NCBI GenBank assembly: GCA_026984595.1
Contig: JALSRW010000420.1
Coordinates: 1 to 9,821, forward strand
DNA: 9,821 nucleotides
DNA from: Alphaproteobacteria bacterium
GTDB taxonomy: Bacteria > Pseudomonadota > Alphaproteobacteria > Geminicoccales > Geminicoccaceae
Direction of reading: 5' to 3'
Shown piece after piece: positions 1 through 9,622 of the stretch; position 1 is the stretch's first letter, and each line of letters opens with the position of its first letter. The notes under the pieces were generated by a model. That model had not been told where the DNA came from and ran no database searches. It saw only the letters and a list, made by a program, of their open reading frames with translations. The position numbers and the translations under genes were made by a program.

Positions 1-106
1 GATCGCCAAGATGCAAATGAACCGTCATGCCATCCGTCCGCCATTCCTGCTTCGGCGTAACGAATGGACCTGTAGCGTATATATTCCGTTAACGCGACGG
101 GGATCG

Positions 107-193
107 TGGTGCCCAGGAGAGGACTCGAACCTCCACGGCCATACGACCACTACGACCTGAACGTAGCGCGTCTACCAATTCCGCCACCTGGGC
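107..193 (-). tRNA. tRNA-Leu, anticodon CAG
   Basis: Read on the minus strand this folds as a complete class II tRNA. The acceptor stem pairs GCCCAGG (187-193) with CCTGGGC (111-117). The D-loop contains the usual AATTGGTAGACGC. The anticodon stem is CTACG/CGTAG around the 7-nt loop TTCAGGT, so the anticodon is CAG (157-159) and it reads CUG leucine codons. A long variable arm (GGTC-GTAT-GGCC), typical of leucine tRNAs, is followed by a T-arm with loop TTCGAGT. The discriminator base is A and the 3' CCA is encoded (107-109). A promoter with near-ideal spacing lies just upstream (205-233). No clear terminator is visible downstream in 1-106. Confidence 0.97.
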
Positions 194-204
194 GAGGCAT
201 GCTG

Positions 205-233
205 CATCTAGGCGCTCCCTCGCCTTCCGTCAA
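205..233 (-). promoter_or_regulatory. Sigma-70-type promoter for tRNA-Leu
   Basis: On the minus strand, TTGACG (233 to 228) is followed by a 17-nt spacer and TAGATG (210 to 205). The -35 box matches 5 of 6 consensus bases and the -10 matches 3 of 6, with ideal spacing. The expected transcription start near 198 would leave only a short leader before the mature tRNA 5' end at 193, as is usual for tRNA genes. Assigned by eye. Confidence 0.55.
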
Positions 234-240
234 TAGAGGA

Positions 241-256
241 GCCGCAGGCCTGCGGC
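241..256. repeat. 16-bp perfect palindrome between divergent promoters
   Basis: GCCGCAGGCCTGCGGC is a perfect inverted repeat with no spacer. It lies between the -35 box of the minus-strand tRNA promoter (228-233) and that of the plus-strand candidate promoter (268-273). A second 16-bp palindrome is centred 34 bp further on, and a 5-bp hairpin (GATGC-TTG-GCATC, 263-275) sits between them. It could be an operator or an RNA hairpin; the sequence does not decide which. Confidence 0.5.
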
Positions 257-267
257 CATGCGGATGC

Positions 268-297
268 TTGGCATCGCCACCGCGGTGGCGCTAGATG
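268..297 (+). promoter_or_regulatory. Candidate promoter of the NDUFA9-like gene, spacer filled by a palindrome
   Basis: TTGGCA (268-273, 5 of 6 to consensus) is followed by an 18-nt spacer and TAGATG (292-297), the same -10 hexamer as in the divergent tRNA promoter. Transcription would start near 304, giving a leader of about 40 nt before the ATG at 346. The 16-bp perfect palindrome CGCCACCGCGGTGGCG (275-290) occupies almost the whole spacer. A dimeric regulator binding there would sit on the promoter, either as a repressor or, as in the MerR family, an activator. The promoter call is by eye. Confidence 0.4.
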
Positions 298-345
298 GGC
301 GCGCGCCGGAACCAGTGCGGGAACCGGCAAGCGCGCGAGGGTGCG

Positions 346-1290
346 ATGCAGGGCAAGGTTGCGACCGTATTCGGCGGATCCGGGTTCCTCGGACGGCATC
401 TCGTCAAGCGCCTGGCGGATGCCGGGGTCACCATCCGGGTGCCCACCCGCGATCCCAATCGTGCCGTCCACCTCAAACCGCTGGGCGAGGTCGGCCAGAT
501 CGTGCTGGAACCTTTCGCCGCCACCGCCGAGGAGGCCGAGCTCGCCCCCTATCTCGAAGGGGCCGATTACGCGGTCAACCTGATCGGCATTCTGGCCGAG
601 CGGCGGCCCGGCGACTTCGCCCGGATCCATCGCGATCTGGCGCGGGCGATCGCCGCCGCCGGCAAGGCCCACGGCATTTCCCGGCTGGTTCATGTCTCGG
701 CGATCGGTGCCGACGCCGCCTCGCCCAGCCTCTACGCGCAGACCAAGGCGGCGGGCGAAAAGGCGGTGCGCGAGGCCTTTCCGGAGGCGAGCATCCTGCG
801 GCCGAGCATCCTGTTCGGCCCCGAGGACCGGTTCTTCAACCGGTTCGCGCGGATCGCCCAGCTCTCGCCGGTGATCCCGGTGGTCTCGCCCAGGACCCGC
901 TTCCAGCCGGTCTATGTCGGCGATGTGGCGGCGGCGATCTGCACGGCACTGCAGGAAGAGAGCGCGGCCGGGGAGACGTTCGAGCTGGGCGGCCCGCGCA
1001 TCTACACCTTCGAGCAGCTTCTCCGCTACATGCTCAAGGTGCTGCGCCGGCGCCGGCTGATCCTCGAGCTGCCCGGCTGGCTGGCGCGCCTGCAGGCGCG
1101 GTTCTTCGAACTGCTGCCGGAACCGCCGCTGACCCGCGATCAGATCCTCCTGCTGCAGCGCGACAATGTGGTCGCCGAGGGCGCCAGGGGGCTGGCCGAA
1201 CTGGGGATCGTCCCGACCCCGCTCGAGGCGATCGTGCCGCAGTATCTCGCGGCCTATGCGCGCGGCGATATCCGGTTGCCGGCGGCGTGA
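346..1290 (+). CDS. NDUFA9-like NAD(P)-binding protein (atypical/extended SDR family)
   Basis: The protein has 314 residues. It has an N-terminal Rossmann fold with the dinucleotide motif GGSGFLG (10-16, GxxGxxG spacing) directly after a beta strand. It also has the SDR-type elements VSAIGAD (117-123) and YAQTK (Tyr130, Lys134), and a substrate-side stretch LRPSILFGPEDRFFNRF (151-167). This combination is typical of the complex I NDUFA9 / NAD-dependent epimerase-like family. In mitochondria NDUFA9 is an accessory subunit of NADH dehydrogenase; whether bacterial homologues bind complex I or act as free enzymes is not known to me. The start at 346 is chosen because the family begins right at the Rossmann strand and GAGGG (337-341) lies 4 nt upstream. 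An in-frame ATG at 295 would add 17 low-complexity residues. The gene ends 12 nt from the convergent uppP stop. The alternative reading is a generic nucleotide-sugar epimerase/dehydratase-like protein. Confidence 0.9.
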   Translation: MQGKVATVFGGSGFLGRHLVKRLADAGVTIRVPTRDPNRAVHLKPLGEVGQIVLEPFAATAEEAELAPYLEGADYAVNLIGILAERRPGDFARIHRDLARAIAAAGKAHGISRLVHVSAIGADAASPSLYAQTKAAGEKAVREAFPEASILRPSILFGPEDRFFNRFARIAQLSPVIPVVSPRTRFQPVYVGDVAAAICTALQEESAAGETFELGGPRIYTFEQLLRYMLKVLRRRRLILELPGWLARLQARFFELLPEPPLTRDQILLLQRDNVVAEGARGLAELGIVPTPLEAIVPQYLAAYARGDIRLPAA

Positions 1291-1302
1291 GCGGAGGCCG
1301 CT

Positions 1303-2106
1303 TCAGCGCAGGCCGAGCAGGGTCAGCATCACCAGCCCCAGGAGGATGCGGTACCAGGCGAAGGGCACGAAGCCGTGCCGGCCGATGAAGGCGATCACCG
1401 AGCGCACGACCAGAAGGGCGGCGAGGAAGGCGGCGAGGAAGCCGACGGCGATGATGCCGAGCCCGTCGAGGGTCAGCAGGTCACGGTTCTTGAAGAGATC
1501 ATAGACGGTAGCCGCGGCCATGGTCGGGATCGCCAGGAAGAAGGAGAACTCGGTGGCCGTGCGGCGATCGACGCCGAGCAGCAGGGCGCCCATGATGGTC
1601 GCCCCGGAGCGGGAAACCCCGGGGATCATGGCCAGCGCCTGGCAGAGTCCGACGCCCAGCGAGAGGCGCGGCGACATCTCCTCGATCGCCCGCACCCGCG
1701 GTAGATGGACCCGCCGCTCGATCATCAGAATGGCGATGCCACCCAGAATGAGCGTCGTCGACACCACCCAGGGGCTGAACAGCACCCCCTTGATGAAGCC
1801 GTAGAAGGTGGCTCCGAGCACCATCGCCGGTAGGAAGGCCAGCAGCAGGTTGCGCACGAAGCGGCGGCTGTCGGCATCGCCGAACAGCCCGAAGGTCGCA
1901 GCCAGCAGCCGCTCGCGGTAGGCCCAGCAGACGGCGAGGATGGCTCCGAACTGGATCGCCACCTCGAACACCTTGCCGGGCGGCCCGCGAAAGCCCATCA
2001 GATCGACCAGCAGGATGAGATGGCCCGTGGAGGAGACCGGGATGAACTCGGTCAGCCCCTCCACCAGCCCGAGGAGGATGGCCCCGGCAAAGGTCACGAA
2101 ATCCAT
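1303..2106 (-). CDS. uppP: Undecaprenyl-diphosphatase (BacA/UppP family)
   Basis: This 267-residue integral membrane protein should dephosphorylate undecaprenyl diphosphate to the monophosphate, recycling the lipid carrier for peptidoglycan and other surface polysaccharides; overexpression of the family gives bacitracin resistance. Both family signatures are intact. EGLTEFIPVSSTGH (16-29) carries the glutamates (Glu16, Glu20) and His29 that correspond to catalytic or metal-binding residues in E. coli BacA. PGVSRSGAT (162-170) carries the essential arginine (Arg166). About seven or eight hydrophobic segments span the chain, and the length matches the family. The ATG at 2106 is preferred because GGAAG (2116 to 2112) lies 5 nt upstream and the family starts here. 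In-frame ATGs at 2118 and further upstream would add an Arg/Pro-rich tail not seen in the family. The gene is divergent from gltD and convergent with the NDUFA9-like gene. Confidence 0.96.
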   Translation of the reverse strand: MDFVTFAGAILLGLVEGLTEFIPVSSTGHLILLVDLMGFRGPPGKVFEVAIQFGAILAVCWAYRERLLAATFGLFGDADSRRFVRNLLLAFLPAMVLGATFYGFIKGVLFSPWVVSTTLILGGIAILMIERRVHLPRVRAIEEMSPRLSLGVGLCQALAMIPGVSRSGATIMGALLLGVDRRTATEFSFFLAIPTMAAATVYDLFKNRDLLTLDGLGIIAVGFLAAFLAALLVVRSVIAFIGRHGFVPFAWYRILLGLVMLTLLGLR

Positions 2107-2111
2107 GTCTG

Positions 2112-2116
2112 CTTCC
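2112..2116 (-). promoter_or_regulatory. Ribosome binding site deciding the uppP start
   Basis: On the minus strand, GGAAG ends 5 nt before the ATG at 2106. It supports this start over the upstream in-frame ATG at 2118, which has only GC-rich sequence before it. Confidence 0.55.
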
Positions 2117-2258
2117 ATCTGGTCCGCCGCCGCTGCCATCGCACGAATCGAACGGCCGGGCAGCCGGTATCGACGGCAGGTCGTACGGCAGGGTGGGCTC
2201 TTGGTAGAATGTGGGACCGCCGTGGGCAAGCACCGCGAAGAAAGTCCTGCAGGTTTAC

Positions 2259-2286
2259 ATTATGCCCCGGGGCACCTCCCTGCGAA
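2259..2286 (-). promoter_or_regulatory. Candidate uppP promoter
   Basis: On the minus strand, TTCGCA (2286 to 2281) is followed by a 16-nt spacer and CATAAT (2264 to 2259). The -10 box matches 5 of 6 and the -35 box 4 of 6 consensus bases. The resulting leader would be about 145 nt. The palindrome TGCCCCGGGGCA lies in the spacer and overlaps the -10 box by two bases. Assigned by eye. Confidence 0.3.
2263..2274. repeat. 12-bp perfect palindrome in the uppP-gltD intergenic region
   Basis: TGCCCCGGGGCA is perfectly symmetric and abuts the candidate uppP -10 box. With no loop it is more likely a protein-binding half-site pair, or chance in GC-rich DNA, than an RNA hairpin. Confidence 0.35.
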
Positions 2287-2467
2287 CCCATCTCCGATCC
2301 CTGTAGGCACAGTTCGATAGTTCCGTTATGTGACCATCTATCCGTCGGGGTCTTTACGAAAAGTGCCGGCAGGGCTAAACAGGCCTTCCTGTCCGCGGAC
2401 ACCGCCGACATCCTGCGCATCCGACCCCCCCCGCCCCGGAGCGAACGGGGATCGCGCCGAGACCGTC

Positions 2468-3934
2468 ATGGGAAAACCGCTGATGCCCTCGCCGATGATG
2501 CAGTTCGTGCGCCTGCCGCAGCGCATGCCGGACAAGCGACCGGCCGCACAGCGCCGGCGGGATTTCCACGAGATCTATGCCGAATTCGACCCCACCTCGG
2601 CGGCCGGGCAGGCCTCGCGCTGCGAGCAGTGCGGGGTGCCCTTCTGCCAGGTGCACTGTCCGCTCCACAACAACATCCCCGACTGGCTGATGATGACCGC
2701 CGAGGGCCGCCTCGAGGAGGCCTACGAGCTGGCCGCGGCCACCAACAGCTTTCCCGAGATCTGCGGCCGCATCTGCCCCCAGGACCGGCTGTGCGAGGGG
2801 AACTGCGTGATCGAGCAGGCCGGCCACGGGGCGGTGACCATCGGTGCCGTCGAACGCTACATCACCGAGACCGCCTTCGCCGAGGGCTGGGTACGGCCGC
2901 TCGCGCCGGCGGTCGAGCGGCCGCAGTCGGTCGGCATCATCGGTGCCGGCCCGGCCGGGCTGGCCTGCGCCGAGGCGCTCCGGCGGCGCGGCTACCGCAT
3001 CGAGGTCTACGACCGCCACGATCGCGTCGGCGGCCTGCTGATCTACGGCATTCCCGGTTTCAAGCTGGACAAGGGAGTGGTCGAGCGCCGCGCCCGCCTG
3101 CTCCGGGAAGCCGGCGTCACTTTCCATCTGTCCTGTGCGGTCGGCGCCGGCGGCCCGAGCTTCGCCGAGCTGCGGCGGCGACACGATGCGCTGTTCATCG
3201 CCACCGGCGTCTACAAGGCACGGAAGCTGGCGGCACCCGGCGTCGGGCTCGACGGCATCGTCGCCGCCCTCGATTATCTGATCGCCGCCAACCGCCGCGG
3301 TCTCGGCGACCAAGTGCCCGCATTCGAGAGCGGGCTGCTCGATGCCCGGGACAAGCATGTGGTGGTGGTGGGCGGCGGCGACACGGCGATGGACTGCGTG
3401 CGCACCGCCATTCGCCAGGGGGCGAAATCGGTCAAATGCCTCTACCGTCGCGATCGCGACAACATGCCGGGCTCGCAGCGCGAGGTGCAGCATGCCGAGG
3501 AGGAAGGGGTGGAGTTCGTCTGGCGCGCGGCACCCGAGGCCTTTCTGGGCGAGCGGCGGGTACGCGCCGTGCGGGCCATCCGCATGCGCCTCGGTCCACC
3601 CGATGCCACCGGCAGGCGGCGTCCCGAACCGGTGCCCGGCTCCCAGTTCGAGCTCGAGGCCGATCTGGTGATCGAGGCGCTGGGCTTCGATCCCGAGGAT
3701 CTCGGCCGGATGTTCGAGGAACCGGGGCTGGAGCTCACCCGCTGGGGCACCATCCGCATCGACTGGACGACGATGATGACCAGTCTCGAGGGCGTCTTTG
3801 CCGGCGGCGACATCGTCCGTGGCGCTTCGCTCGTGGTCTGGGGCATCCGCGACGGCCGGGATGCCGCCGCCGCGATCCACGATCATCTCGCCGCCCGCAC
3901 CGCCGCCGAAGGGCGTCTCGCGCTCGTTTCCTGA
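2468..3934 (+). CDS. gltD: Glutamate synthase [NADPH] small (beta) subunit
   Basis: The 488-residue beta subunit of bacterial GOGAT oxidises NADPH and passes electrons through FAD and [4Fe-4S] clusters to GltB. The N-terminal iron-sulfur domain has cysteines in two groups: Cys52, 55, 60, 64 (CEQCGVPFCQVHC) and Cys99, 103, 109, 113 (CGRICPQDRLCEGNC). The FAD Rossmann motif is GIIGAGPAGL (156-165), and the NADPH site is VVVVGGGDTAMD (298-309). The C-terminal FAD contact is AGGDIVRGASLVVWGI (445-460). All expected motifs are intact. The protein closely resembles A. brasilense GltD. The start is uncertain. The ATG at 2468 has a weak GAG 6 nt upstream. The ATG at 2483 has GGGAAAA upstream and would give 483 residues, nearer the usual length. 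Frame extension back to a GTG at 2330 is not supported. It precedes gltB by 28 nt, in one operon. Confidence 0.97.
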   Translation: MGKPLMPSPMMQFVRLPQRMPDKRPAAQRRRDFHEIYAEFDPTSAAGQASRCEQCGVPFCQVHCPLHNNIPDWLMMTAEGRLEEAYELAAATNSFPEICGRICPQDRLCEGNCVIEQAGHGAVTIGAVERYITETAFAEGWVRPLAPAVERPQSVGIIGAGPAGLACAEALRRRGYRIEVYDRHDRVGGLLIYGIPGFKLDKGVVERRARLLREAGVTFHLSCAVGAGGPSFAELRRRHDALFIATGVYKARKLAAPGVGLDGIVAALDYLIAANRRGLGDQVPAFESGLLDARDKHVVVVGGGDTAMDCVRTAIRQGAKSVKCLYRRDRDNMPGSQREVQHAEEEGVEFVWRAAPEAFLGERRVRAVRAIRMRLGPPDATGRRRPEPVPGSQFELEADLVIEALGFDPEDLGRMFEEPGLELTRWGTIRIDWTTMMTSLEGVFAGGDIVRGASLVVWGIRDGRDAAAAIHDHLAARTAAEGRLALVS

Positions 3935-3952
3935 AATCTTTCCGTCAGCTCC

Positions 3953-3956
3953 GGAG
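3953..3956 (+). promoter_or_regulatory. gltB ribosome binding site inside a 10-bp palindrome
   Basis: GGAG lies 6 nt before the gltB ATG and fixes the start at 3963. It forms part of the perfect palindrome GCTCCGGAGC (3948-3957). This could pair weakly (3 bp around a CCGG loop) and partly hide the site, though such a stem would be marginal on its own. Confidence 0.6.
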
Positions 3957-3962
3957 CAGGCC

Positions 3963-8498
<4,536 letters not shown>

Positions 8499-8534
8499 TC
8501 CGGCAGGACACGGAACGCCGCCGCTGGCGCGCCG

Positions 8535-8561
8535 CCGCTCCGGGACCGAAGCCGGGAGCGG
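8535..8561. terminator. Weak hairpin between convergent gltB and sulfotransferase genes
   Basis: CCGCTCC (8535-8541) pairs with GGAGCGG (8555-8561), a 7-bp stem around a 13-nt loop. It lies 36 nt after the gltB stop and 15 nt after the stop of the convergent sulfotransferase gene, so it could end transcription from both sides. There is no T-tract on either strand, so an intrinsic terminator is only a possibility. Confidence 0.3.
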
Positions 8562-8576
8562 GCCGCGTCGTACCCG

Positions 8577-9395
8577 TCAGGGCGCCGCCGGATCGGGGAG
8601 GCGTTCGGCAGGCGGCGCCGGTTCGATCGGGTCGGCGAAGCCGTTGGCGATCATCCAGGGGCCGATGGCCCGGTGCAGGGCGGCGATGACGGGTGGAGGC
8701 ACGCGGGACCGCCAGTCGCCATCGCGATGGTCCGAGACATGGCCGCTCTGGAAGCCGGTATGGCGATCGACCAGCCGCAGCGAATGGTCGAAGTTCTTCA
8801 CCAGCTCTTCCGAGCGGGGAAATCTGCCGGCACGCATGGCCGCCTCCTGTTCCCGTTCCAACTCGGCGATGCGGCCGGCGACGGCGGCGCGATCGAATCG
8901 CGCAGCGATGTCCCCCGCCGTTTCCCGCTCCACCGGCAGACCGAGGAACGCCGCGATCTTCTCCACCACCGCCGCGGGACGGTCGCGGATTTCGGGATAG
9001 GCGATTTCCAGTACCGGATGTCGCGCGGCGAGCGCGCGGCGGGCCTCCGCCAGTTTCACCGCGTTCAGCGTCGCGACGAGGGCGTGGCGCCAATCTGAGC
9101 GGGTGAAGCGGGCGAAGGAGAGGAGGGCGTCACGCGGATCCCGGATCGTGGCGATCATGCGGAAGCCCTGCGGGAGCTCCGCCAGATGCCGATGGGTCTT
9201 GAGAACCCAGGCACTCCGCCGCCGCGGATCCCGGACGGCTTTGCGGAAGCTCGCCTCGAAATGGTCGCCGAGGGCGAGGGCGGCATGTTCGGGCTGCAGC
9301 CGGTAGCCGTGCATGCGGCAGATCTGCCGGGCCACGTTGAAAACCCATGTCGAGCCGGCTCGTGGCATGGTGGCCACCAGGACCCGCAGCGCCAT
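8577..9395 (-). CDS. PAPS-dependent sulfotransferase family protein
   Basis: This 272-residue protein should move a sulfonate group from PAPS to an unidentified acceptor. The N-terminal strand and loop VATMPRAGSTW (7-17) match the 5'-phosphosulfate-binding loop of the family (PKxGTTW-like). WVLKTHRH (63-70) supplies the conserved Lys-Thr-His region. IRDPRDALLSFARF (84-97) matches the 3'-phosphate-binding segment, with Arg86 and Ser93. Near the C-terminus, DHRDGDWRSRV (222-232) resembles the GDW motif of the PAPS-contacting loop. There is no signal peptide or membrane segment, so it is probably cytosolic. The start at 9395 is chosen because GGAG (9405 to 9402) lies 6 nt upstream and the fold begins at once; an ATG at 9434 would add 13 residues. 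The gene is convergent with gltB and divergent from the right-edge small gene, so no operon partner names its substrate. Candidates are a lipid, polysaccharide or small molecule. Confidence 0.88.
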   Translation of the reverse strand: MALRVLVATMPRAGSTWVFNVARQICRMHGYRLQPEHAALALGDHFEASFRKAVRDPRRRSAWVLKTHRHLAELPQGFRMIATIRDPRDALLSFARFTRSDWRHALVATLNAVKLAEARRALAARHPVLEIAYPEIRDRPAAVVEKIAAFLGLPVERETAGDIAARFDRAAVAGRIAELEREQEAAMRAGRFPRSEELVKNFDHSLRLVDRHTGFQSGHVSDHRDGDWRSRVPPPVIAALHRAIGPWMIANGFADPIEPAPPAERLPDPAAP

Positions 9396-9401
9396 CGATG
9401 T

Positions 9402-9405
9402 CTCC
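9402..9405 (-). promoter_or_regulatory. Ribosome binding site deciding the sulfotransferase start
   Basis: On the minus strand, GGAG sits 6 nt before the ATG at 9395, the same spacing as at gltB. It favours this start over the ATG at 9434. Confidence 0.6.
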
Positions 9406-9560
9406 GTGCCGGTGCGTGCTCGCCCACCGATCATGAAGCTGGCCGGTCAAGAAAGCGTTAACGGCCCGTATCCTGCTCCGGTGCCGTTCCCGACCTGTGA
9501 CCGGGTCCGCGATCGTACCCCGCGGCGGACCCCGCATTCGTGCAATAGTAGAAATACCTC

Positions 9561-9589
9561 TTGAGAAAACCGTCGCATCAGGCGAAAAT
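9561..9589 (+). promoter_or_regulatory. Candidate promoter of the right-edge small gene
   Basis: TTGAGA (9561-9566, 5 of 6 to consensus) is followed by a 17-nt spacer and GAAAAT (9584-9589, 4 of 6). Transcription would start near 9596, about 27 nt before the ATG at 9623. It lies in the most A/T-rich stretch of the window (about 9541-9600), in contrast to the GC-rich surroundings. Assigned by eye. Confidence 0.45.
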
Positions 9590-9622
9590 CAACAATCGAG
9601 CGGATGCGAACGGTGCGGGATC

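Larger units (their letters stand above)
2107..2467. other. 361-nt divergent intergenic region between uppP and gltD
   Basis: This stretch should hold the promoters of uppP (minus) and the gltD-gltB operon (plus). I see a candidate uppP promoter (2259-2286) overlapped by the 12-bp palindrome TGCCCCGGGGCA (2263-2274). Other elements are a TAGAAT box (2205-2210) without a good -35 partner, the 10-bp palindrome GTCCGCGGAC (2391-2400), a run of eight C (2425-2432), and a 5-bp hairpin CCCCG/CGGGG (2434-2450) just ahead of gltD. A weak plus-strand pair, GTGACC (2330-2335) with TTTACG 17 nt later (2353-2358), is the best sigma-70 candidate I found for gltD. No convincing sigma-54 site or known riboswitch is visible. 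Open frames here look like GC-rich noise. Confidence 0.6.

Noticed and set aside
1..60. Open frame from the left edge ending in TAA at 58-60
   Set aside because: Only 19 codons with A/T-rich third positions, unlike the real genes here; no support that it is the end of a gene.
86..95. CCGTTAACGC near the left edge and its inverse at 9455-9464
   Set aside because: A shared 10-mer around a GTTAAC palindrome; no flanking similarity, so not evidence of a mobile-element end or attachment site.
295..345. Longer start for the NDUFA9-like protein at ATG 295
   Set aside because: It adds 17 residues before the Rossmann strand, starts inside the candidate promoter's -10 box, and lacks a ribosome site.
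1281..1302. GC hairpin over the convergent stops of the NDUFA9-like gene and uppP as a bidirectional terminator
   Set aside because: Only a 5-bp stem (GCGGC/GCCGC), part of it coding, with no T-tract on either strand.
2107..2229. N-terminal extension of UppP to ATG 2229
   Set aside because: The Arg/Pro-rich extension is unlike the family, and the ATG at 2106 has a good ribosome site.
9435..9470. Promoter for the sulfotransferase from TTGACC (9450 to 9445, minus)
   Set aside because: Good -35-like hexamer but no acceptable -10 box at 16-18 nt spacing.
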